The notes under the pieces are model-generated. The model made no database searches. It had not been told where the DNA came from and worked only from the letters and a program-made list of their open reading frames with translations. Below, piece after piece: positions 37,147 through 45,587 of a stretch of DNA of 50,648 nucleotides. The stretch comes from Lachnospiraceae bacterium (GTDB taxonomy: Bacteria > Bacillota > Clostridia > Lachnospirales > Lachnospiraceae): positions 1-50,648 of the forward strand of contig QXWV01000014.1 in the NCBI GenBank assembly GCA_009911195.1, read 5' to 3'. Position 1 is the stretch's first letter; each line of letters starts with the position of its first letter. The position numbers and the translations under genes were made by a program.

Positions 37147-37506
37147 ATGGCAGAAAACAGACAATATGACCACGAATACAAAGTACAGGCCGTGAAGCTT
37201 GCAAGAGAAATTGGACAGGCTAAGGCCGCTAAAGAACTAGGAGTTCCCAAGAATACCATGTATGGCTGGATGAGGGCCAACCGCCTTGGTAATCTTGACC
37301 TTGGTGTCGGCTCACAGACGCCACAAAGCGCTATGACGCTTAACGAAGAACTCATCCAGCTCCGCCAGCAGGTGAAGGAACAGGAAAAAGAAATTAGGCG
37401 TTTGAAGAAAGAAAACAACTTTTTGGAGGAAGCCAGCGCTTTTTTCGCCGCGAGCCGTCTGAATCAGCAAGAAAAAGATAAATTGCGTATGTCAGAAGGT
37501 ATGTAA
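37147..37506 (+). CDS. IS3 family OrfA, orphan
   Basis: This 119-residue protein is a typical IS3-family OrfA: an HTH_Tnp_1 domain (YKVQAVKLAREIGQAKAAKELGVPKNTMYGW) followed by a leucine-zipper coiled coil (LIQLRQQVKEQEKEIRRLKKEN). The 3' end deviates from the family after FFAASRL, and no orfB follows; only about 100 bases of unrelated sequence precede a terminator. It is probably a truncated element. Its left end lies about 37085-37092 and interrupts the ISLre2 transposase. Confidence 0.8.
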   Translation: MAENRQYDHEYKVQAVKLAREIGQAKAAKELGVPKNTMYGWMRANRLGNLDLGVGSQTPQSAMTLNEELIQLRQQVKEQEKEIRRLKKENNFLEEASAFFAASRLNQQEKDKLRMSEGM

Positions 37507-37603
37507 GTACATTTCGCCGCCATGAAACAAAGTCCCTGCTTCAGGGCAGCAAGTGGCAGAAAAAAACTGGTAAAAATATGCAAAACCTTTAAAATCCCAC
37601 AAT

Positions 37604-37650
37604 TAAAAAGGCGTATCGTTTAGAAGCTCTTGCTTCATCTCAATACACCT
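37604..37650 (-). terminator. Terminator of the sugar operon after pgmB
   Basis: On the minus strand GGTGTAT...ATACGCC (one G-T pair) encloses an inner hairpin GAAGC-aaga-GCTTC, followed by TTTTTAATT. It lies about 150 bases beyond the pgmB stop codon. A short unassigned reading frame of about 43 codons (from an ATG near 37735) lies between and ends at the terminator. Confidence 0.75.
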
Positions 37651-37799
37651 TTTATTTTGCGATAATACGCGGATACTTTTCTTAATATGCCTTCGTACAT
37701 TTCCGTGTTCCTTTATCATAACGTTCTCCGTTTGCATATCAGAACTATCGGGAACATTCCATAGACCATAATGATAGCAAATTTTATTCTGTTCAACAG

Positions 37800-38447
37800 T
37801 TATGGCAAAACGTTCAACAGGTCAGAAAAAGAAGTCAGGTTATAATCCTCCAGCCCGCAATCCTTGGCATCACCAAATAAGGCTAATGCAGTCATACCAC
37901 CTGCCTTGGCCGCCTTGATGCCCGCTGTAGCATCCTCTACCACGACGCAGTCTACTGGGTCAATGCCAATCTTTTGGGCAGAGATTAGAAATACCTCTGG
38001 GTCTGGCTTAGAGTGGGTGATATCAGTGCCATCAGCGATGACATCGAAGAAGCCATCCAAGCCAATCTGCTTCAGTATGAATTTGGTATTCTTGCTGGAC
38101 GACCCAATGGACAGCTTGTAACCACGTCTGCGTAGTTCTACCAGAGTGTCCTTTACCTCATCGCTCAGATCGGCGGGGGTCATCTTTTTCAGCAACTCTC
38201 GGTAAATATCGTTCTTCTCCGCGGTAAAGGTTTCCTTTTCCGTCTGGGTATACTCCTTCGTTGCCCGTTCCAGAATAATCTCCAAACTGGCCATCCGACT
38301 GACACCGCGCAGGCGGTCATTAATCTTTTCGTCAAAATAGATGCCCAATCGATCCGCTAATGCTTTCCATGCCTCATAATGATATTTGTCTGTAAAACAG
38401 ATGACTCCATCCAAATCAAAGATAACTGCCTTCTTTTCAATTTTCAT
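37800..38447 (-). CDS. pgmB: Beta-phosphoglucomutase, HAD family
   Basis: This 215-residue protein begins AVIFDLDGVICFTDKYHYEAW, with the nucleophile and general acid of the HAD D-x-D motif and the H-x3-A-W cap loop typical of beta-phosphoglucomutases. LRGVSRMASLEIIL (cap), IGSSSKN (motif II), and the KPDPEVFL and VVEDATAGIKAAKAGG motifs follow. Such enzymes isomerise beta-glucose-1-phosphate to glucose-6-phosphate and usually partner disaccharide phosphorylases. It is the last gene of the sugar operon, 47 bases after the GH3 gene. GAGG precedes the start. Confidence 0.93.
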   Translation of the reverse strand: MKIEKKAVIFDLDGVICFTDKYHYEAWKALADRLGIYFDEKINDRLRGVSRMASLEIILERATKEYTQTEKETFTAEKNDIYRELLKKMTPADLSDEVKDTLVELRRRGYKLSIGSSSKNTKFILKQIGLDGFFDVIADGTDITHSKPDPEVFLISAQKIGIDPVDCVVVEDATAGIKAAKAGGMTALALFGDAKDCGLEDYNLTSFSDLLNVLP

Positions 38448-38500
38448 TTTAACCTCATTTCTCAGCTACCAAAACTAGCTAGTAATTTACCTATTCCAAC

Positions 38501-40294
38501 TTAAATCTTCAAATAATCTTTCCCGCAATATGGGTCCACTGGACTAATGCCCTGAAACGCACTGCGCCCCATGATTTTATCCATGACAGCCCTTGTATAT
38601 TGCGGGGCAGCGCTGTAGGCGTTGATATAGGTATCCACCATTGGCGCGTCAAACAAGTGATAGGGATAGGCAGTGCTTATCATCATCACAGGAATCTCAG
38701 ATGTCAACCATGGTGCGTCATCACCCAACCCGAAAGTTACATTCCAGTTAAGCCGCAAGGTGGTATTGTTGGAAGCATTCTGCATATTGACTACATAGAC
38801 ATAAAGATCATAATTTTTCTTCATATCTTCCACGCCCCGGTACATTTCATAGAGCATATACTTCTTTTCAGGAGACAGGTCCGGATCTGTAAAATCCGGA
38901 ATGTCAATGGCAATCCGACGATCCCGAACCGTAACCTCAAAGCCCTCATCCTCAAAGAGTTTTTTCCAGTGAAGAACCATCGGATCCTTCGGGTCATTGG
39001 ACTTCTGAATGACATTCAAATAAATCCGGCGGAATTTCTGCAGAGAGATAGGCAACAACTGGTTCCTATCATGAACCAAAGTTACGGCTTTGTCGGCCAC
39101 CTCGTCTGCCCAAGTTTGGAATTGTTCGCAACCCACTGTATCCAGTGCCTCCGAACTTGGAACAAGCGTTCCCGTGGCCTGCCTTTCCGGGAGACCCAGG
39201 GATGCTTTGGTTGCCAGAATGCGAATCACCGCCTCATCCAGCCGTTCTTCTGCCAGAATGCCAGACTTAATTCCATCCAGTAAATAGCCATAGTCCTCGT
39301 CCAAACTCTTGTTAAACAGAATCATATCTGCTCCAGCAGCAATAGCAGTGGGTACTGCCAGTCGTCTGGGCATGGCAGAAGTAAAGCCCACCATAGGAGT
39401 AGCATCGGTGGAAATCATACCATTGAAGCCCAGTTCTCCCCGGAGCAGACCAAAAAGTAATGCTGGATTCAAGCTGGCTGGCAACAGTCTCTCCTTTGGG
39501 GTGGCATTAGGTGCCAGCCGCTGTGTCCAAGCTGGCTGTGCAATATGACCTACCATAACAGTCTTAGCTCCCTTTTCAATGAGGGTGCGGTACACTTTTC
39601 CATAAGTGGCCATCCATTCTTCACAATCCAGGAAATTGACACTGGTAAGGATGTGCTGATCCCGCTCATCCACACCGTCACCGGGGAAATGTTTGATAGA
39701 TACGGCTACACCATTTTCGTCTGCCGCGTCCATATACTGCGCACCACAGGCAATGACCATATCCAAATTAGAGCCAAAGGTACGGGTGTTGGTAATTGGA
39801 TTGTGGAACTCCATATCAATGTCAACAATGGGAGCAAAGGACCAGTTTAACCCCAAGGCTGCTCCCTCGGCACAAGCTACAAAGCCCATACGATAGGCAT
39901 TCTTTGGGTCACCTGTAGCGGCAACTGCCAAAGGTTGACCGAAAGTAGTGCCTTCAATAGCCAGGCCATTTCCGCCAGCTTCCGTATTGGCTGCCAGTAA
40001 CAAAGGAATCTTCGCCATAGACTGAATTTTGCGATGAGTATCCTGAATATCTGCCTTGGTACCAGGACGGTACATCATACCACCCGCGCCGATTTCACAA
40101 ATAGTATGGCGAAGAGTGTCCTCATCTCCGGTGAAACCCATTGGACAGAAAACCTGCCCCGCCTTTTCCTCCAAAGTCATGGATTGGTGCGTGGTGTTCA
40201 CCCACCTGATTTGTTCTTCATTTAGAAAAAAAGGACTTGCTTTTAAATTTGGAGCAGTGCTCTTTCGAATTTTTAAATCTTTTACATTCAACAT
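38501..40294 (-). CDS. GH3 glycoside hydrolase/phosphorylase, NagZ-like, cytosolic
   Basis: This protein of 597 residues has no signal peptide. The GH3 N-terminal barrel shows KHFPGDG (201-207) and, four residues on, a D-x-H pair (D212, H214), the catalytic dyad of NagZ-type N-acetylglucosaminidases; the nucleophile is probably D297 in MISTDATPM. A C-terminal alpha/beta domain follows, ending with VNMQNASNNTTLRLNW and FQGISPVDPYCG. In a few GH3 enzymes with this dyad the reaction uses phosphate instead of water. The start at 40294 is preceded by GGAGGG. A terminator separates it from the PTS genes upstream. Confidence 0.87.
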   Translation of the reverse strand: MLNVKDLKIRKSTAPNLKASPFFLNEEQIRWVNTTHQSMTLEEKAGQVFCPMGFTGDEDTLRHTICEIGAGGMMYRPGTKADIQDTHRKIQSMAKIPLLLAANTEAGGNGLAIEGTTFGQPLAVAATGDPKNAYRMGFVACAEGAALGLNWSFAPIVDIDMEFHNPITNTRTFGSNLDMVIACGAQYMDAADENGVAVSIKHFPGDGVDERDQHILTSVNFLDCEEWMATYGKVYRTLIEKGAKTVMVGHIAQPAWTQRLAPNATPKERLLPASLNPALLFGLLRGELGFNGMISTDATPMVGFTSAMPRRLAVPTAIAAGADMILFNKSLDEDYGYLLDGIKSGILAEERLDEAVIRILATKASLGLPERQATGTLVPSSEALDTVGCEQFQTWADEVADKAVTLVHDRNQLLPISLQKFRRIYLNVIQKSNDPKDPMVLHWKKLFEDEGFEVTVRDRRIAIDIPDFTDPDLSPEKKYMLYEMYRGVEDMKKNYDLYVYVVNMQNASNNTTLRLNWNVTFGLGDDAPWLTSEIPVMMISTAYPYHLFDAPMVDTYINAYSAAPQYTRAVMDKIMGRSAFQGISPVDPYCGKDYLKI

Positions 40295-40363
40295 AATTCC
40301 CTCCATTTAAACCATGATTGGCCGAACTCATTAGAACATATGCCTGCCAGATTCACTAAAAAA

Positions 40364-40392
40364 GGAACAACTGTCGGAAAGACAGCCGTTCC
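40364..40392 (-). terminator. Terminator between the PTS IIA and GH3 genes
   Basis: A hairpin GGAAC-aa-CTGTC-ggaaa-GACAG-cc-GTTCC followed on the minus strand by TTTTTTAG lies 13 bases after the IIA stop codon. It should end or attenuate the upstream transcript before the GH3 and pgmB genes. Confidence 0.88.
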
Positions 40393-40405
40393 CCATACAC
40401 TAAAT

Positions 40406-40880
40406 TTACTCTGCCTTCATAACAGCGGTCAGTTTTTTCATAATCCCAGTCTGCAACACAGTGATTTCCCCAAAATCATCCGAATTAGTGACAATTAATG
40501 CCGTGGTCATGGGGTGGCCTGCCTCCTTGATTTTACTTGTGCTGAACTTTAAAATAGGCTGACCACATTTAATCTTCTTCCCTGATGCTACCAGGACAAA
40601 AAAGCCAGTGCCATTCATTTCAACGGTATTCATACCCACATGAATTAAGACTTCAATACCGTCATCTGAGGAAATCCCCAGTGCGTGCTTCGTATCGGCA
40701 ATCATTGTAACAGTTCCGTTCACCGGGGCATACACAGTCTCGTCAGCAGGCTTGATTCCGCATCCTTTTCCCAAAACGCCTTCTGAGAACACACCATCTT
40801 CAATGGCACTCAGAGGAATAACTTCGCCTTCAATTGTCTGGTAGATAATCCCTTTTTCTACAGTAACCTGCTCAGGCTTC
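40406..40880 (-). CDS. PTS EIIA (glucose/beta-glucoside type), frame-shifted from IIBC
   Basis: The coding sequence encodes an EIIA of the Glc family: TKHALGISSDDGIEVLIHVGMNTVEMNG holds the two active-site histidines, and the C-terminal ITVLQTGIMKKLTAVMKAE is typical. In relatives EIIA is fused to the C-terminus of IIBC, as in BglP/BglF. Here it begins in a different frame, with no good ATG and no ribosome binding site near the boundary; the only in-frame ATG (40960) would overlap IIBC by 89 bases. Homology begins around 40880. See the finding on this junction. Confidence 0.75.
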
Positions 40881-42275
40881 CAGTTCCTTCTTTGTGAAGC
40901 CGAAGAGATAAGTAGTCGCGGCTGCGGCAACAAAGGAAATCGCGCTGGCAATGATGCCATGGACCAGATTTGCCGTACTTCCGCCGCTGAAAGACAAGAA
41001 AGAAAGAAAATTGGCAGTAGACATCACATAGGAATGAAGGTCTACGATGCCAGCATACGCGCCGCCGAGAAACCCACCCACCATTAAGGCACCAAAACAG
41101 CGGATGTGCTGCAGGCAGATACCATACAAAGTAGGCTCGGTAATGCCGCCCAGAACCCCCGAAGCAAAGAAACCAAATGCATTACCTTTCGCTTCCCGGT
41201 TCTTCAAACGAAGCGCAGCGCCAAATGCAACCCCATAACAAGCCCATGTGGCGAAGGAAGCAGCAATCATGGGACCGCCGCCCACACCAGTTTCAAAGAA
41301 TGAGGCCATCATGGGAATAATGAGAGCTAGATGCATGCCGGTCATAACGAGGAACTCCCATATCGCAGCGATGAAACCGACTCCGAAGAAGCCAGTAGCA
41401 TTACCAAAAGCAATCAGACCGCCGCTGATGCCAGAGCCGATAACGGAACCCAGTGGAGCAAGCAAACACAGGGCAATAGGAGTAGAGAACAACATTGTCA
41501 GGAAAGGGGTAAAAACAGTAGTCAGGATATCCGGCATCAATTTATTCACGAGCTTATAGACTAGGCTCATTGCAAATACAGACAGAATGATAGGAATAAC
41601 GCTCTGGCTGTAGTTGTTCAACTTGCAAGGAATCCCAAATACAGTAAAAGAAGCTTCCTCGTTTACCAAAGCAATCAAATCAGGCGCAATCAGGATACAT
41701 CCCATATATGCACCTAGCATCTGATTGATGTTGAGCTTTTTCGCCGCATTCATACCCACCAGAATCGGGAGGAAATAGTAAGCCGCATTGTAAAGCATTT
41801 GGAAGAGGATATAGATATCGCTGTCCTGCGCGTAGAGATTCAACAGCCCCGGGCCGAAAATAGCGTTAAAGGCAGAGAACAAGCCACCGGCCAACATGAC
41901 TGGGATAAGGGGTGTCATGCTGCCTGCCATATAGTCCAAGGCTTTCAACAGTGCCTTTTTGGGGGTGAGTTTTTCCTTCTCTTCGGGCTTCTCATCCTCG
42001 GCCGCGTTGACCATTTCGGATTTGGCAAAGCCACCGAGTTTGCAAATCTCCTCATAGACCTTGGGAACGTTGATACCCACGATGACTTGATATTGGCCGG
42101 GGTTACGAGCCACGCCTAAAACCCCTGAAATCTTTTTGACCTCCTCGTCTTGGGGGATACTGTCATCCTTCAGCACGAACCGCAGCCGTGTCATACAATG
42201 TGCCACATTCTGCACGTTGGAAACTCCACCAACAGCATCCAAGATATTTTGTGCAATTTCTTTATTGTTCGCCAT
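40872..42275 (-). CDS. bglP: PTS EIIBC, beta-glucoside family
   Basis: This 467-residue membrane transporter has an N-terminal EIIB domain with the phosphorylated cysteine at residue 27 (NVAHCMTRLRF) and a linker rich in E and K (residues 85-105), then an EIIC domain of about ten helices with conserved GITEPTLYGI near residue 385. It imports a beta-glucoside and phosphorylates it at C6. The frame ends at TGA after FGFTKKELEA, where fused family members continue into EIIA. AAAGGAG precedes the start. It lies between the GH1 gene and the EIIA. Confidence 0.92.
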   Translation of the reverse strand: MANNKEIAQNILDAVGGVSNVQNVAHCMTRLRFVLKDDSIPQDEEVKKISGVLGVARNPGQYQVIVGINVPKVYEEICKLGGFAKSEMVNAAEDEKPEEKEKLTPKKALLKALDYMAGSMTPLIPVMLAGGLFSAFNAIFGPGLLNLYAQDSDIYILFQMLYNAAYYFLPILVGMNAAKKLNINQMLGAYMGCILIAPDLIALVNEEASFTVFGIPCKLNNYSQSVIPIILSVFAMSLVYKLVNKLMPDILTTVFTPFLTMLFSTPIALCLLAPLGSVIGSGISGGLIAFGNATGFFGVGFIAAIWEFLVMTGMHLALIIPMMASFFETGVGGGPMIAASFATWACYGVAFGAALRLKNREAKGNAFGFFASGVLGGITEPTLYGICLQHIRCFGALMVGGFLGGAYAGIVDLHSYVMSTANFLSFLSFSGGSTANLVHGIIASAISFVAAAATTYLFGFTKKELEA

Positions 42276-42327
42276 AATTTCTGCTCCTTTTCTTGTAATT
42301 TAATGATATAAATCGTATTCCTACAAT

Positions 42328-43716
42328 TTATTCCAAGAGACCATTGTTAGCAATGATACGCTGATACCAATAAAAGCTATCCTTCTTTACTCGTCTGCAT
42401 TCTTTTGGATCTGTCTCTGTGCGGTCAATGTAGACCAACCCATACCGCTTAGAAAAGCCTTGACGACTGGAAACCACGTCGATAAAACTCCATGGACAAT
42501 ACCCGAAGATTGGAACACCTTCATTTAGCAAAAAACCGACCTGCTCAATATGCTTCGCCAGATAGTCGATGCGATATGGGTCATGGATACAGTTATCCTC
42601 ACCCAGTGTCTCACTGTAGGCGACTCCGTTCTCGGTGACAATCATAGGAAGCTGATACCGGTTGTACACCTTACGGATACCTACTCGCAAGCCTATCGGA
42701 TCAATGCCCATGTTCATCCACTCCGTCTTGACAAAATGGGTGTTCTCACAGATATCAAACTCATGGGAAACCCAAAAAGGCGGCTGGTCATAATTGACGA
42801 GACCCTCTTTTTTCTTGGCACAGACACTGAAATAGTAGTTTATGCCAATGAAATCGGGCTTAGATGCTTTAAGAACAATGTCATCTCCATCTTCCGTCTC
42901 AGGGTACAGGTTATACCGCTTCAGATAGTCTGCCACGTAAGGAGGATATTCTCCACGCACACTCATATCCAACAAGTAGAATTCTGTGAGTTCTTCTGCA
43001 TTTTCAGCGGCCAGCACATCTTCGCCTCTGCTGGTGTTTGGATAAACCACTTGAATGGCGCACACCGGTCCGATCTGTGCGCTGGGGTCTATCTGACGCA
43101 ACAGCGAAATTGCCTTGTGCTCAGCCAGCGAGACGTTGTAACTCATCTGGTAGATGTTCTTCAAATTCTTATCCGGATTCGGCTCAAAGTTTCCATTCAA
43201 CGGACCAGCCGAGGTGGCAACGAGCTGCTCGTTCACTGTCACCCATCGCTTGATGCGGCCTTTGAAGTGAGTAAAACAGACTTCGGCGTATTTCAGATAT
43301 GCGTCAATCATTTCCCTGCTGCGCCAACCGCCAAAAGCATCTACCAGTTTTTGCGGGCACTCGAAATGGTACAAGGTCACCAGTGGTTCGATGCCCTTCT
43401 CCAACAGATAATCGACCAATTGATCATAGAAGGCTAATCCTTCCGGGTTCGGCTCAAGGGTCTTATCCGGCATTATACGGCTCCAGGAGAACCCCATACG
43501 GTAAACCTTCAAACCCAGCTCAGCCATCAAATCCACATCTTCTCTCCAGTGGTGGTAGTGATCGGCTGCAACTGTGCAATCTGCTACACCCGGCTTGCCA
43601 GTTCCTAAATCGGTAGTTGCCGGTCCTTTTCCGCCTTCGTTATATCCGCCCTCAACTTGGAATGCGCTTGTCGAAGCTCCCCAGAGAAACCCTTTGGGAA
43701 AAGGATTATTGCTCAT
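42328..43716 (-). CDS. bglA: 6-phospho-beta-glycosidase, GH1
   Basis: This 462-residue cytosolic enzyme has the GH1 acid/base glutamate E163 (VTVNEQL) and the nucleophile E362 (IVTENGV). The phosphate-binding triad of 6-phospho-glycosidases is present as S416, K423 and Y425 (VVSSRQGFSKRYG), with the same spacing as in LacG. It should cleave the phosphorylated disaccharide brought in by the PTS. GAGGAGG precedes the start and it lies 16 bases after the chbG-like gene. Confidence 0.95.
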   Translation of the reverse strand: MSNNPFPKGFLWGASTSAFQVEGGYNEGGKGPATTDLGTGKPGVADCTVAADHYHHWREDVDLMAELGLKVYRMGFSWSRIMPDKTLEPNPEGLAFYDQLVDYLLEKGIEPLVTLYHFECPQKLVDAFGGWRSREMIDAYLKYAEVCFTHFKGRIKRWVTVNEQLVATSAGPLNGNFEPNPDKNLKNIYQMSYNVSLAEHKAISLLRQIDPSAQIGPVCAIQVVYPNTSRGEDVLAAENAEELTEFYLLDMSVRGEYPPYVADYLKRYNLYPETEDGDDIVLKASKPDFIGINYYFSVCAKKKEGLVNYDQPPFWVSHEFDICENTHFVKTEWMNMGIDPIGLRVGIRKVYNRYQLPMIVTENGVAYSETLGEDNCIHDPYRIDYLAKHIEQVGFLLNEGVPIFGYCPWSFIDVVSSRQGFSKRYGLVYIDRTETDPKECRRVKKDSFYWYQRIIANNGLLE

Positions 43717-43732
43717 AGTTCCCGACCTCCTC

Positions 43733-44500
43733 TCAATCTAAGTCATCATAGGTTACAAGCTTGATATCCTGCTGGCCAAGCCAATCCCCGACCGTTGATT
43801 TACACAGCATTTCCGCTTCTTTTACGCGGGGAATCGTCATGCTGGAGGTTTTGAGCAGGAATGCATCAATATAACCAGGATGGAAAACCATCATATCGCA
43901 TGCATCTTCATGGGCATTTTCAACAGCGTCTTGTACAGCGGTAAACGGGTCTTCCGTATACGTCTTAAAGTCTTTTGGCATATACGCATAAATTGAAGTG
44001 CTGCGGAACATCACAGGACTGCCATCCATAGACATTGCCAAATAAGGCAGCCCATGGCGTTTAGCCACGATTTCTAAACCTTTGAAGAAGTTTGTGCTTG
44101 CCACCGCATGGCCTTCAAAATAGCTGGGCTCTTGTTCCGTCAGTTCGCGAAAACGCTGGTACTGAGCTTCGATTTCCAAAACCACCTCGTCCAGCACAAC
44201 GAAATCCTCCTTTCGCTGCGCAGCCTCCCGGTAAGCCATGCTCGGCTGAAACTCGCCGTTTTCCTGGCATAGGCTCGGAATCAGCTTCGGGTCAGAGAGC
44301 GGCTTGCCAACACAGATATTCGTATGCTGTCCGTAACACACATTCTGTCCCTTCAAAAGTTCCAAGCCATGTGCTGCTGTCGGCATATTTGGCATTACAC
44401 CGACAGAACGGACGAGGCCATCGATGACCGTCTTGGCAATGCCATAATTTACCCCCTCGCTGTAGCCGAGATCATCAGCTCTAATCAATAAGCGCTTCAT
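43733..44500 (-). CDS. chbG: ChbG/YdjC-type carbohydrate deacetylase
   Basis: This 255-residue protein belongs to the YdjC/ChbG family: IRADDLGYSEGVN at the N-terminus holds the metal-binding aspartates, and QHTNICVGKPLSD and FEGHAVAS supply the histidines. The E. coli homologue removes one acetyl group from chitobiose-6-phosphate before hydrolysis. AAAGGAG precedes the start. The position between the antiterminator and a 6-phospho-glycosidase suggests the substrate is N-acetylated; this is inference. Confidence 0.9.
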   Translation of the reverse strand: MKRLLIRADDLGYSEGVNYGIAKTVIDGLVRSVGVMPNMPTAAHGLELLKGQNVCYGQHTNICVGKPLSDPKLIPSLCQENGEFQPSMAYREAAQRKEDFVVLDEVVLEIEAQYQRFRELTEQEPSYFEGHAVASTNFFKGLEIVAKRHGLPYLAMSMDGSPVMFRSTSIYAYMPKDFKTYTEDPFTAVQDAVENAHEDACDMMVFHPGYIDAFLLKTSSMTIPRVKEAEMLCKSTVGDWLGQQDIKLVTYDDLD

Positions 44501-44525
44501 AGTGTTGCTCCTTTCTTTGCTATTT

Positions 44526-45374
44526 TTATACTGTATCTTCTTTATTCCCCAACTTTGCTAAATGGACCATCAGGTAAATTTCCTCATCGGCTCCGGCCAC
44601 ATAACCATACTTCTCTTCAACATAAGCGCAAACCTTCTTGCTGCACAGATATTCCTTAGGATAGACCTCAGTGAGTGCCAGCAACACATTTGTACCCTTT
44701 GTCTCCGGATAGTGATATCCTTTGGACACACGTTCAGCAAAAAATTTTAAATGTGTCGTATATCGAAAGTAAGCCATAGAGCGTTCATCTAGCTGAAGAT
44801 TAAGATTTTGTCGAACCAATTCGTCAACTTCGTGGACAATAGAGAGCATTTTCGCTATGTCTTGGTTCTCAGTCCCCTGTTTTGCCATAACAAAGTGCAT
44901 TGCGATGAATCCGGCTTCATCATTTGGGAGACGCACGCCAAAATTTTGGTATATGATATCTAACCCAAACTGTCCAACGGAATATTCGCTGGGATAAAAG
45001 CGCTCAATATCAGTAAGCATTGTATTGGGAATGACAATACCCTGCATGAAGTTATTGATAGCATTATGAATGTGATCCACCAGCGATAAGCTGACCGTTT
45101 CCTTCAGTTGAATATCCGGGTACTCCGCACAAGCGTAATCAATCACTTCCTCGGCAACAATGAAATAACGTTTGGGAATGGCTTCGAGCAGTTCAACAAA
45201 TCTGCTTAAATGGGTCTGATCCGTAATGCTGAACTTTTTTTCGATTTTATCCTGCTCTACGACATCCCCTATTTTCTTTTTGAAGCCGATCCCATTCCCA
45301 AGTACAAGGACTTCTGTACCGCTATCATTGTGCGCGAGAACAGCATTGGTATTAAGGACTTTCGCAATTCTCAT
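44526..45374 (-). CDS. licT: BglG/LicT-family transcriptional antiterminator
   Basis: This 282-residue regulator has the RNA-binding CAT domain at the N-terminus (RIAKVLNTNAVLAHNDSGTEVLVLGNGIGFKK), then two PRD domains with conserved histidines (DHIHNAINNF near 130; GFIAMHFVMAK near 160; YLMVHLAKLG at the end). It binds its RNA target and blocks termination when the PRDs are in the right phosphorylation state, so it senses PTS activity. It is first in the operon, and the terminator in its own leader (45418-45463) is its likely target. Confidence 0.93.
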   Translation of the reverse strand: MRIAKVLNTNAVLAHNDSGTEVLVLGNGIGFKKKIGDVVEQDKIEKKFSITDQTHLSRFVELLEAIPKRYFIVAEEVIDYACAEYPDIQLKETVSLSLVDHIHNAINNFMQGIVIPNTMLTDIERFYPSEYSVGQFGLDIIYQNFGVRLPNDEAGFIAMHFVMAKQGTENQDIAKMLSIVHEVDELVRQNLNLQLDERSMAYFRYTTHLKFFAERVSKGYHYPETKGTNVLLALTEVYPKEYLCSKKVCAYVEEKYGYVAGADEEIYLMVHLAKLGNKEDTV

Positions 45375-45417
45375 TATCGCATCACTCCATTTCTAGCCCG
45401 TGAATGAAAATAAAAAA

Positions 45418-45463
45418 AGGCATACCTACAAAACGTATCAAAATACGTTCTGCAGACTTGCCT
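45418..45463 (-). terminator. Leader terminator with likely LicT antiterminator site
   Basis: On the minus strand the sequence between licT and its promoter folds into AGGCA...TGCCT with an inner AACGTA-ttttga-TACGTT stem and a tail TTTTTTTATTTT. The 5' side could alternatively form the RAT hairpin bound by LicT-type proteins, which would block the terminator. A perfect match to a RAT consensus is not claimed. Confidence 0.75.
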
Positions 45464-45498
45464 AATTTAATAGTAACACTTCTGTTTAATTTTCCCTA

Positions 45499-45527
45499 AG
45501 ATTATCATAAATTTCTTCTCATTTCAA
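45499..45527 (-). promoter_or_regulatory. Promoter of the licT operon
   Basis: On the minus strand TTGAAA (45527-45522) and TAATCT (45504-45499) are spaced by 17 bp and lie about 35 bases before the leader terminator. Confidence 0.55.
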
Positions 45528-45587
45528 CTGTTATTCTCTACAAATATTGATTCTATTTTTTGTTAATATTGCTTTTATATATTAAAT

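Noticed and set aside
37655-37799. Short protein downstream of pgmB (reading QNKICYHYGLWNVP and on)
   Set aside because: It has natural-looking composition but no binding site for the only ATG, and it ends in the operon terminator; too weak to call as a gene.
40872-40960. True start of the EIIA gene at the ATG at 40960
   Set aside because: It would overlap IIBC by 89 bases, has no clear binding site, and its first 25 residues are a shadow of the IIBC frame.
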